A stretch of DNA of 64,000 nucleotides from Massilia brevitalea (GTDB taxonomy: Bacteria > Pseudomonadota > Gammaproteobacteria > Burkholderiales > Burkholderiaceae_D). The stretch spans positions 60,434 through 124,433 of the forward strand of contig NZ_JAULSI010000014.1 in the NCBI RefSeq assembly GCF_030711405.1, in the 5' to 3' direction. A program made the position numbers and the translations under genes. The notes beneath the pieces were generated by a model. That model made no database searches and was not told the DNA's origin. It saw nothing but the letters and a program-made list of their open reading frames with translations. Below, one piece after another: positions 25,405 through 32,957 of this stretch (positions are counted from its first letter, which is position 1; each line of letters opens with the position of its first letter).

Positions 25405-26427
25405 ATGCCGAACAAATTCCTGCCCCTGCGTCGCGTGTCGTTGTCCCTTGGCGCCGCATTGGCCCTGGGCGCCGTCCTGCCGCTGAGCGCAAGCGCCGCC
25501 GAGGCCGAGCTGCTGAACGTGTCCTACGACGTGGCGCGCGAACTGTACAAGGACGTCAACCCGGCCTTCATCGCCGACTATAAAAAGGCGACCGGCGACA
25601 CCGTCACCATCAAGCAGTCGCACGGCGGCTCGAGCAAGCAGGCGCGCGCCGTGGCCGACGGCCTGGAAGCGTCGGTCGTCACCATGAACCAGGCCAACGA
25701 CATCGACATGCTGGCCGACCGTGGCTTGGTGGCCAAGGACTGGGCGAAGAAGTTCCCGAACAATGCGGCGCCCTATTACTCGACCATGGTGTTCCTGGTC
25801 CGCAAGGGCAATCCAAAAGGCATCAAGAACTGGGACGACCTGGCCAAGCCGGGCGTGCAGGTCGTGATCCCGAACCCGAAGACCGCGGGCAATGGCCGCT
25901 ACACCTACCTGGCGGCCTGGGGCTCGGTGCTGAAAAAGGGCGGCAACGAAGCGCAGGCGCGCGACCTGGTCGGCCGCATCTTCAAGAATGTGCCGATCCT
26001 CGACGGCGGCGGCCGTGCTGCCACCACCACCTTTACCCAGCGCCAGATCGGCGACGCCCTGGTGACCTTCGAAAACGAAGTCAGCATGGTGCGCAAGGAG
26101 TTCGGCGACAACTTCGAGGTCGTGTATCCGCAAGCTTCGATCCTGGCCGAATCGCCGGTGGCCGTGGTCGACAAGGTGGTCGACCGCCGCAATGTACGCA
26201 AGCCGGCAACGGCCTACCTGAACTTCCTGTACACCCCGGCCGGCCAGGAAATCGGCGCCAAGCACTTCCTGCGCGTGCGCAACGAAGCGGTGATGAAGAA
26301 GTATGCGGCGAACTACAAGCCGATCGCCCTGTTCACGGTCGACGAGCTGTTCGGCGGCTGGCGCAATGCCCAGAAGGTCCACTTCGACGACGGCGGCGAG
26401 TTCGACAAGATCTACCAGCCGAAGTAA
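25405..26427 (+). CDS. sbp: Periplasmic sulfate-binding protein
   Basis: A 340-residue ABC solute-binding protein. The signal peptide runs to about residue 30 (MPNKFLPLRR, hydrophobic core, cleavage near SASAA). The mature protein has the Sbp/CysP signature: 'LLNVSYDVARELYKDVNPAF', 'IKQSHGGSSKQARAV', 'NQANDIDMLADRGL', 'NPKTAGNGRYTYLAAWG' and 'FENEVSM'. It should bind sulfate or thiosulfate for the CysTWA importer. No permease or ATPase gene is next to it here. The start at 25405 follows a GCGAGA site; a longer upstream frame lacks this. It ends at a strong terminator. Confidence 0.93.
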   Translation: MPNKFLPLRRVSLSLGAALALGAVLPLSASAAEAELLNVSYDVARELYKDVNPAFIADYKKATGDTVTIKQSHGGSSKQARAVADGLEASVVTMNQANDIDMLADRGLVAKDWAKKFPNNAAPYYSTMVFLVRKGNPKGIKNWDDLAKPGVQVVIPNPKTAGNGRYTYLAAWGSVLKKGGNEAQARDLVGRIFKNVPILDGGGRAATTTFTQRQIGDALVTFENEVSMVRKEFGDNFEVVYPQASILAESPVAVVDKVVDRRNVRKPATAYLNFLYTPAGQEIGAKHFLRVRNEAVMKKYAANYKPIALFTVDELFGGWRNAQKVHFDDGGEFDKIYQPK

Positions 26428-26462
26428 TCGTCTTGACGAAGCAGTCAGCTTCTTGCAACTCT

Positions 26463-26497
26463 AAAAAGGCCCTGCAACAACGCAGGGCCTTTTTTTC
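26463..26497 (+). terminator. Rho-independent terminator of sbp
   Basis: Arms AAGGCCCTGC and GCAGGGCCTT enclose the loop AACAAC and are followed by a run of T. It begins about 36 bp after the sbp stop. Confidence 0.92.
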
Positions 26498-26649
26498 GGG
26501 AAAATATGCATATGGAGGTCGTTTTTTCCTGTGCGCCATAGACACGGGGAAATGGCGATGCTATCTTTCAAACTTCGGTGTGCCTTACAGCAAGACGCGA
26601 TGCCGCCCTGGCATCCTGGCCCTCAACCCCGACTCCCCATTCCGACACC

Positions 26650-27621
26650 ATGATGAAAAAACTGTTCGCTGCCGTCCTATTGTCGATCTCGTCTGCTGCC
26701 GCACTCGCGGTGCCGTTCGGTTCGCAATCGGTGCTGGTGGTGGAAGATGACACCGGCAAAGTTCTGCTGGAAAAAAACGCCAGCACCGTCATGCCCATCG
26801 CCTCGCTGACCAAGCTGATGACCGCCATGGTCATCCTGGACGCGAAGCAGGACATGCAGGAACTGATCGAGATCGACCGCAGCGACGTCGATACCCTGAA
26901 ACACAGCACCTCGCGCGTGCCGGTCGGCGCCAGCATTCCGCGCGAAGACGTGCTGCAACTGGCCCTGATGTCTTCGGACAACCGCGCCGCCGCCTCGCTT
27001 GCCCGCACCTATCCGGGCGGCGTGCCTGCCTTCAAGGCTGCCGTGCGCCACAAGATCGCCGCGCTGGGCATGACCAACACCGTGATCGAAGAGCCGACCG
27101 GCCTGTCGCCGAACAACCGCTCGACCGCTGCCGACCTGGTCAAGATGGCCAACGCCGCCTCGAACTACAAGGAAATCACCGACCGCACCACCGATGCCAA
27201 GAACCTGATCAGCATCAACAGCCGCGAAGTCGAATTCCACAACACCAACCGCCTGGTCGGCGCCAAGGGCTGGGACGTCGGCCTGTCGAAGACCGGCTAC
27301 ACCCAGGAAGCGGGCCGCTGCCTGATCATGAGCATCAAGGCCGCCGGCAAGAACGCGACCATGGTGCTGCTGAACGCCGGCGCCTCGTCGGCGCGCATCA
27401 TGGACGCGCTGAACATCCGCCGCTACATCAATGGCGGGAAGGACCCGGTTGCCGCCAGCGCCCCGCGCGCGGTGCTGAAGGCCAGCAGCCGCGCCCCGCG
27501 CATCAAGGCCTCAGCCGGCCGCGTGAAGGTCAAGGCGAAAGCCTCGACCCGCAGCAAGTCGAAAGTCGTGGTCGCGCCGAAGAAGAAAAAGGCCGTCGTC
27601 ACGCGCAAGCGCCGCAATTGA
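26650..27621 (+). CDS. pbpG: D-alanyl-D-alanine endopeptidase (PbpG-like, low-molecular-weight PBP)
   Basis: A 323-residue S11-family serine peptidase with all three motifs: Ser52-x-x-Lys55 (ASLTK), Ser109-Asp-Asn111, and Lys214-Thr-Gly216 (SKTGYT). A signal peptide ends near LAVPF. It should cut peptidoglycan cross-bridges in the periplasm. The last 50 residues are a highly basic, Ala/Ser/Lys/Arg-rich tail (KVKAKASTRSKSK, PKKKKAVVTRKRRN) that goes beyond the catalytic domain and may bind anionic wall or membrane polymers. The start is at the first of two adjacent ATGs; the longer frame has no signal peptide at its N-terminus. Confidence 0.9.
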   Translation: MMKKLFAAVLLSISSAAALAVPFGSQSVLVVEDDTGKVLLEKNASTVMPIASLTKLMTAMVILDAKQDMQELIEIDRSDVDTLKHSTSRVPVGASIPREDVLQLALMSSDNRAAASLARTYPGGVPAFKAAVRHKIAALGMTNTVIEEPTGLSPNNRSTAADLVKMANAASNYKEITDRTTDAKNLISINSREVEFHNTNRLVGAKGWDVGLSKTGYTQEAGRCLIMSIKAAGKNATMVLLNAGASSARIMDALNIRRYINGGKDPVAASAPRAVLKASSRAPRIKASAGRVKVKAKASTRSKSKVVVAPKKKKAVVTRKRRN

Positions 27622-27657
27622 TTGGGCGCCGCCTGCGGGCGGTCTGGGCTCGGATGA

Positions 27658-27696
27658 CAAAGGGACTCTCGCTCACGCGGCAGTCCCTTTTGTTTT
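27658..27696 (+). terminator. Rho-independent terminator of the pbpG-like gene
   Basis: Arms AAAGGGACT (27659-27667) and AGTCCCTTTT (27682-27691) are followed by GTTTTGG. It lies about 37 bp after the stop codon. Confidence 0.85.
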
Positions 27697-27750
27697 GGAG
27701 AGTGGCAATATAGGAGTCCGCCCGGCGGGTCCTCTCAATTCCCCAGCAGC

Positions 27751-27998
27751 CCGTAATCGCACGATGGCCCACGATATCGCCCGATTCGGCCGCGAAAGCG
27801 CACGATCTGCGCGCGCACGGAGCGCGATTCCGCACGATATGCGTTCGCATATCTCGCCATATGCCAAAGCGTATAAACGATGGCATCGTGTGAAATCGTG
27901 CCGCTGTCGCGCAGTTTCGTCGCCGTTTCGTGCGAATGCGCGACCGTATCGCGCGGTTTCGTCCGCAAATCGTGCGCTATCGTGTCGTATCGTGCGAA
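27751..27998. other. Intergenic block of opposed GCACGAT / ATCGTGC motifs
   Basis: No credible gene is present between the pbpG terminator and the MFS gene. The left half has GCACGAT at 27759, 27800 and 27832 plus CCACGAT at 27769. The right half has ATCGTGC at 27895, 27969 and 27989 plus ATCGTGT at 27885 and 27979. The motifs thus point towards a centre near 27850-27880, where a short palindrome, ATATGCG-TT-CGCATAT (27838-27853), lies. TTTCGTGCG-like variants fill the right half. This is a repeated-motif region of unknown purpose; it could hold operator sites or fold into a large structure. Confidence 0.55.
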
Positions 27999-28041
27999 AG
28001 CGGGGTAATGGAGGCGATGACTACCCCGCCCTCCCCTGCGC

Positions 28042-29295
28042 CTACCTGGCTGCCGGCGTAACCGGCGCCGTCAAGGTAAAGCCTTTCAGGGGCAGGCGCA
28101 TCGACACGGCTGCCGCGATCACCAGCAGCACGCCGGACAGGCCAAATGCCACCCAGTGCGTGCCGAAGCGGTCGAACGCCCAGCCGCCCAGCCAGGAGCT
28201 GAGCATGGCGCCAACCTGGTGGCCCAGATACGCTGTGCCGTACATCACGCCAACCAGGCGCACGCCGTAAATATCGGCCAGCATTGCCGACGAGGTGGCG
28301 ATGCTGCCGGCCCAGACCATGCCACCGATGGCTGCGGCGACGTACAGCTCCCAATGGGTGCCGACGGCCAAGAGCGCAAAGAAGCCGAAGCCGCGCACCA
28401 GGTAGATCGCGCCCAGGATATTCCGGCGCGGCAGGCGGTCCGACAGGCGGCCCAGCACCAGCGTGCCGAGGATCGCCACCAGGCCGATCAGCCCGATGCC
28501 GTAGGAACTGGTCATGGCGTCGAAACCATGGTCCATCAGCATGGGCACGCCGTGGGTGCCGAGCAGGTTCATGCTGAAGCCGCAGGCAAACAGGCCGATC
28601 ACGATTTTCCAGAACGGCGAGGTCTGCACGGCGGCGCCGAAGCTCAGGCTGGCCGGCGCCGTCTTGCCGCCCGCCTTGCCTGCGCTGACCTGCTCGGACA
28701 GCAAATCGGTATGTTCGGGCGCCGCCTCGCGCATGCACAGCAGCGCCGCCGGCACCGTCACCACGGCGAACAGGACCGCAAAGCCGATCAGCGTCGATTG
28801 CCAGCCGATGGCGTGGATGGATGCGGTAAGGATGGGCGTGAGCAGCGCCATGCCCGCCATCGACCCGGTGGACAGGAAGAACAGCGCCATGCCGCGCTGG
28901 CGCGTGAACCAGCGGCTGATGATGGGCGTCAGCGCCACCGGGCTGGTAAAGCCGAGACCGACCGACATCAGCACGCCGAACGCCAGCAGGAAGCCCAGCG
29001 GCGAACGCGCGTTCACGGTCCAGATCACCGAGCCGACCACGATGGCCGTGCCGAGCAGCAGCACGACACGCGTGCCGAAGCACCCCACCAGGTAGCCCGC
29101 CAGCGGCATCGCCAGACCATAGCACAGCATGCCGATGGCAATGATCGAGGCCAGCAGGCTGCGGCTGAAGCCCAGGTCCTCGACCATGGGCAGGAAGAAG
29201 GGCCCGATGCCGAGGCGCATGCCGACCGTCAGAGTGGTGAGCAGGGTGGCGGCGGCAACGATATTCCAGCCGAAATACCAGGATTGTTTTGTCAT
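28042..29295 (-). CDS. Major facilitator superfamily transporter
   Basis: A 417-residue MFS protein with twelve predicted membrane helices. It starts 'MTKQSWYFGWNIVAAATLL', which resembles the oxalate/formate antiporter and monocarboxylate-type branch. The helix 2-3 loop region 'GYLVGCFGTRVVLLLG' and 'GRLSDRLPRRNILGAIYLV' in the second half carry the G-x-x-x-D/R-x-x-R type loops. The start at 29295 is chosen because upstream codons fall in a repeat element. Substrate not predictable; a small organic acid is possible. Confidence 0.85.
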   Translation of the reverse strand: MTKQSWYFGWNIVAAATLLTTLTVGMRLGIGPFFLPMVEDLGFSRSLLASIIAIGMLCYGLAMPLAGYLVGCFGTRVVLLLGTAIVVGSVIWTVNARSPLGFLLAFGVLMSVGLGFTSPVALTPIISRWFTRQRGMALFFLSTGSMAGMALLTPILTASIHAIGWQSTLIGFAVLFAVVTVPAALLCMREAAPEHTDLLSEQVSAGKAGGKTAPASLSFGAAVQTSPFWKIVIGLFACGFSMNLLGTHGVPMLMDHGFDAMTSSYGIGLIGLVAILGTLVLGRLSDRLPRRNILGAIYLVRGFGFFALLAVGTHWELYVAAAIGGMVWAGSIATSSAMLADIYGVRLVGVMYGTAYLGHQVGAMLSSWLGGWAFDRFGTHWVAFGLSGVLLVIAAAVSMRLPLKGFTLTAPVTPAAR

Positions 29296-29323
29296 GAAAA
29301 GCGAGGAAAAGCATAAAAAGCGA

Positions 29324-29428
29324 GGGTCAAGTCTGACATTCGGACACGAGCTCATCCGTATTGCCCAACCTGCCCGTTCATTTCCAAGGATAACAGCAGA
29401 GGCCGTGTCCGCATGTCAGACCTGACCC
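29324..29428. repeat. Long-arm inverted repeat upstream of the MFS gene
   Basis: Two 25-bp arms at 29324-29348 and 29404-29428 are inverted copies of each other with two mismatches. Both contain GTCTGACAT and CGGACACG and begin GGGTCA. The spacer is 55 bp. The element sits between the 5' end of the MFS gene and the 3' end of the M16 peptidase gene. It may be a miniature mobile or extragenic repeat and could end the leftward M16 transcript, which has no other terminator. It is unrelated to the GTGGGCAC family. Confidence 0.7.
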
Positions 29429-29446
29429 CCGTTGTTTTTTTGCTGC

Positions 29447-32299
29447 TTATTTGCTAATGATGACCGGTTCCTCGAAGCCCAGCTCCTGCATGCGCGGCAG
29501 CTGGGTCTTGGCGTCGCCCACCACCAGCCAGACCATCTTCGACGGGTCCAGGTATTTCTGCGACAGCGACTGGATCTGTGGCAGGGTCATGGCCTTGACG
29601 ATGGCTTCGCGGTCCTTGACGTAGCTGGCGCGCCAGCCGAACTTGCTGATGTTGTCCAGCATGTTCAGCTTCGCCGCCGAGGTTTCGAAGACGCGCGCGT
29701 TACTCTTGACCAGGAAGTTCTTGGTCGTTTCCAGGTCGGCCGCCGAGTAAGTCGCCGGGTATTCCTGCAGCACCTGCTTCACCAGCTGGGCCGATTCGAG
29801 CGTGACGTTGCTGCGCACGCCGCTGGCGATGGTGAAGGGACCGGCGCTGTTGCTGCCGGCGAAGGCCGAATTGATGCCGTAGGTGTAGCCCTTGCCTTCG
29901 CGCAGCTGCTGGGTCAGGCGCGAGGCGAAGCCGCCGCCGCCCAGGATGTAGTTGGTCACGGTGGCCGGATAAAAGTCCGGGTCGGTGGCCGCCAGCGCGC
30001 GGTAGCCGATGCGCAGCACCGATTGCTTGGCATCCGGCACGTCGACGAAATAGACCCTGGCCGGCGTCGGGGCCGGCGCAGGCACGGCGGCCGGCAGCAC
30101 GACCGGCTTGGCCTTCCACTCGCGGTCCAGCTCGGCCAGCGAGCGCGTCACGCTTGCCTTCGGCAAGGCGCCGACCACGTGCATGCGCGCCACCGACGGC
30201 GACAGATTCGCGCGGTAGTAATCCTTCAGGTCGTCGATGGTGATCGCATTCACGCTCTCCACCGTGCCCAGGATGTTGCGCGAACGCGGATCGTCCTTGC
30301 CATACACCAGCTTGCCGAAGTTCAGGCTGGCCACGGCATTCGGCTCGGCTTCCTGCTGGCGGATCTGGCTCAGCACGCTCTGCTTGATGAGCGCAAATTC
30401 CTTCTCGTCCCAGCGCGGCTGCAGCAGGATTTCCTCGACCAGGTCCAGCGTGGCCTGGTAATTGCGGGCCAGGGTGGTGACGCCGATGCGCACGTCTTCG
30501 TTGCGCGCAAACACATTGATGCTCGCGCCCAATTGCTGGATTGCTTCTTCCAGTTCCTGCGGCGTTTTCTTGGCCGTGCCCTGGGTCATCAGGCGCGCCA
30601 TCAAATTCGCCACGCCCACCTTTTCCGGCTTGTCGAGCAGCAGGCCGCCGTCGACGGCGATGTCGAACTCCACCAGCGGCACCTCGTCGTTCTCGATGCC
30701 GACCACGCGCATGCCGTTCGCCAGTTTGGTGTCCCAGACCTGCGGCACCTTGACCACCGGCGCCGGGCCATACGGCGGCTCCTTGCTGCGGTCGAAGCTG
30801 GACGGAGTCTTCGCATACTCGGCGTTCGCGCTCGGGTCGACCGCGTTCTCGGCGCCCTGCACCACTTTTTCCTCGACCACGTCGGCCTTGCCGGAGCCGC
30901 TCAGGGCCAGCGCCAGCTTGCCTTTCGGGACGAAACTGGTGGCCACGTACGGTTTGCCCTTGATGTAGGTGGCGTACACGCGGCGCACGTCGGCCGTGGT
31001 CACGGCCAGGGTCTTGCGGATGCCTTCTTCGATGTGGCCCGGATTGCCGGTCAGGTAGTTGTATTCGGCCAGCAGCGCCGACTTGCCGAGCACGCTCGAC
31101 ACCGAGTTATAGAAACGCGTCTCGAGGCCGGCCTTGATGCGGTTCAGGTCGCGCTCCGAGATGCCTTCCTTTTCGAATTTGGCGAATGCCTTGTCGATGG
31201 AACCCGCCACCTGGTCGAGCGGTTTACCCTCGAAGGCGCGCACCTTCAGCATGAACTGGCCGGCCAGTTCCGCAGTCTGGTTGCCCATCTGGACGGCTGG
31301 CGCCAGCTTGTCGTCTTCCACCAGCACCTGGTAGAACGGCGCGCGCTTGGTCTCCGACAGGTATTCGGCCAGCACTTCCAGCGCATAGCTGTCGGGATGC
31401 AGGTCCTCGACCGTCGGCCAGGACATGGTCAGCTCGGGCAGCTTGGCGAAGTTGTCTTCGTGCGCCAGCTTCACGGTCTGCTTCACCACGCCCGGACGCT
31501 TGTCCATCGCTTTCATCGGCGCGCCGCGCTTGATCTCGGAAAAATACTTCTCGACCCACTTGCGGGCCTGGGCCGGGTCGAAGTCGCCGGCAATCACCAG
31601 GGTCACGTTGTTCGGCACGTACCACAGGCGGTAGAACTCCTTGACGTCGTCCAGGGTCGCGTTCTGCAGGTCTTCGAGCGAGCCGATCACCTGCCAGTTG
31701 TAGGGGTGATCGTTCGGGTACAGGGCCTTGTTGATGACGTAGCGGGTGTGGCCATACGGCGCGTTGTCCACGCCCTGGCGCTTCTCGTTCTTGACGACCT
31801 GCTTTTCCTTGGCCAGCACCGGTTCGGTCACGGTGTTGATGAACCAGCCGAGTTTATCGGCTTCGGCCCAGATCATCTTTTCCAGCGCATCCTTCGGCAC
31901 GGTCTGCAGGTAGTTGGTGCGGTCCTGCGAGGTCGAGCCGTTGGCGCCGGAGCCGCCGATGCGCGCGGTCATCTTGTCGAGACCGCCCTTGCCCAGGTTT
32001 TCCGATTCCAGGAACAGCAGGTGTTCGAACAGGTGGGCAAAGCCGGTGCGGCCGGCCTTTTCGCGCGACGAACCCACGTGCGCGGTGAGATTCACGGCTA
32101 CCACCGGGTCCGAGCGGTCGATGTGGAAGACCACGTCCAGTCCGTTCGGCAGCGTGAACTTCTGGAAGTCCACTTTCAGGCCGGCCTGCGGCGCGCTGGC
32201 GGCCGGCTTGCCGGCGGCGTGGGCCGGCGCCAGGACGGTCGACGCGAGCGCCGACGAAATGCAGGCTGCGAGCACCAGCTTCGATGGGAAAGTCTTCAT
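29447..32299 (-). CDS. Exported M16 family zinc peptidase, two-domain (pitrilysin-like)
   Basis: A 950-residue protein with a signal peptide ending AHA-AG near residue 29. The first M16 domain has the inverted zinc motif H89-L-F-E92-H93 ('FAHLFEHLLF') and the distal Glu172 in 'KNEKRQG', so it should be active. The second half (from about residue 500) repeats the fold without the HxxEH motif, as in other double M16 proteins. It contains the substrate-binding type segment 'LREGKGYTYGINSAFAGSNSAG'. It probably degrades peptides in the periplasm. The gene is divergent from the MerR operon. Confidence 0.92.
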   Translation of the reverse strand: MKTFPSKLVLAACISSALASTVLAPAHAAGKPAASAPQAGLKVDFQKFTLPNGLDVVFHIDRSDPVVAVNLTAHVGSSREKAGRTGFAHLFEHLLFLESENLGKGGLDKMTARIGGSGANGSTSQDRTNYLQTVPKDALEKMIWAEADKLGWFINTVTEPVLAKEKQVVKNEKRQGVDNAPYGHTRYVINKALYPNDHPYNWQVIGSLEDLQNATLDDVKEFYRLWYVPNNVTLVIAGDFDPAQARKWVEKYFSEIKRGAPMKAMDKRPGVVKQTVKLAHEDNFAKLPELTMSWPTVEDLHPDSYALEVLAEYLSETKRAPFYQVLVEDDKLAPAVQMGNQTAELAGQFMLKVRAFEGKPLDQVAGSIDKAFAKFEKEGISERDLNRIKAGLETRFYNSVSSVLGKSALLAEYNYLTGNPGHIEEGIRKTLAVTTADVRRVYATYIKGKPYVATSFVPKGKLALALSGSGKADVVEEKVVQGAENAVDPSANAEYAKTPSSFDRSKEPPYGPAPVVKVPQVWDTKLANGMRVVGIENDEVPLVEFDIAVDGGLLLDKPEKVGVANLMARLMTQGTAKKTPQELEEAIQQLGASINVFARNEDVRIGVTTLARNYQATLDLVEEILLQPRWDEKEFALIKQSVLSQIRQQEAEPNAVASLNFGKLVYGKDDPRSRNILGTVESVNAITIDDLKDYYRANLSPSVARMHVVGALPKASVTRSLAELDREWKAKPVVLPAAVPAPAPTPARVYFVDVPDAKQSVLRIGYRALAATDPDFYPATVTNYILGGGGFASRLTQQLREGKGYTYGINSAFAGSNSAGPFTIASGVRSNVTLESAQLVKQVLQEYPATYSAADLETTKNFLVKSNARVFETSAAKLNMLDNISKFGWRASYVKDREAIVKAMTLPQIQSLSQKYLDPSKMVWLVVGDAKTQLPRMQELGFEEPVIISK

Positions 32300-32442
32300 G
32301 CAATCAGATCCTCAGAATAGAACGATGGCGCCGGATGGTCCGGTGCACCATAAGGTTCTGGATAGTATTGCAATTTCCCAATTGCTACAACGTCCTGACT
32401 AGCCTCGCTGCGACGCGATGCCCGAACGACAGCAAAAAGTTA

Positions 32443-32471
32443 TTGACAGTGCTACTGTCACAATTTACTGT
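32443..32471 (+). promoter_or_regulatory. Promoter with spacer dyad, likely MerR operator
   Basis: A perfect -35 TTGACA (32443-32448) is 17 bp from a TACTGT -10 (32466-32471). A perfect dyad, TGACAGT-GCT-ACTGTCA (32444-32460), overlaps the -35 and fills most of the spacer. This is where MerR-family regulators bind. The next gene, 58 bp on, encodes a MerR protein, so autoregulation is likely. MerR promoters often have a longer 19-20 bp spacer; an alternative -10 (TGTATT, 32469) would give 20 bp. Confidence 0.6.
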
Positions 32472-32528
32472 ATTAAAACTGCCTGACTGAATCGGCCATG
32501 GCGATCTCTCATTAAGCAACAGCGGAGC

Positions 32529-32957
32529 ATGAGCATGACAAGCGACGAACCGAGAACCTTCACCATCGACGAACTGTCGGCCCTGACCGGCTTGCCGAAG
32601 CGGACCGTGCGCTACTACATCCAGCTGGGCCTGGTCGATCGTCCCGAAGGCGAAACCCGTTCGGCACGCTATGGCCAGCAGCACCTGGAGCAGCTGCTGG
32701 CGATCCGGCGCTGGACCCAGGAGGGGCTGTCGCTCGAACGCATCCGCGAGCGCCTCGACAACGCCTCCGAGCCCGCTCCCGAACGCCGCAACCGCAACGG
32801 GACGGTCGAAGTCTGGAGCCATTTCATCGTCGACGAGGGCGTCGAGGTGAAGCTCGATCCGGCGCAGGCCGGGCTGTCGCCGGAACAGGTCCGGACATTC
32901 TTTGCCGCCGTGATGGCGGCTTACCAGCACATCAAACAAGAGGAACCCTCGGCATGA
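32529..32957 (+). CDS. MerR family transcriptional regulator
   Basis: A 142-residue regulator. The N-terminal winged HTH is plain: 'FTIDELSALTGLPKRTVRYYIQLGLVDRPEGETRSARYGQQHLEQLLAIRRW' (residues 11-62), followed by 'LSLERIRERL' of the MerR dimerisation start. The C-terminal part (85-142) is short, without metal-binding cysteines, and contains 'EVWSHFIVDEGVEVKLDPAQAGLSPEQVRTFFAAV'. It therefore probably senses something other than metal or works with its partner. Its stop overlaps the start of the VIT/VWA gene by 4 bp, so the two are co-translated. Confidence 0.9.
   Translation: MSMTSDEPRTFTIDELSALTGLPKRTVRYYIQLGLVDRPEGETRSARYGQQHLEQLLAIRRWTQEGLSLERIRERLDNASEPAPERRNRNGTVEVWSHFIVDEGVEVKLDPAQAGLSPEQVRTFFAAVMAAYQHIKQEEPSA

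Noticed and set aside
27695..28270. An open frame across the GCACGAT/ATCGTGC block
   Set aside because: Built from repeated motifs, it runs into the MFS gene on the opposite strand and has no ribosome-binding site.
29432..32320. A 962-residue plus-strand open frame across the M16 peptidase gene
   Set aside because: No recognisable domain; shadow of the zinc peptidase on the other strand.
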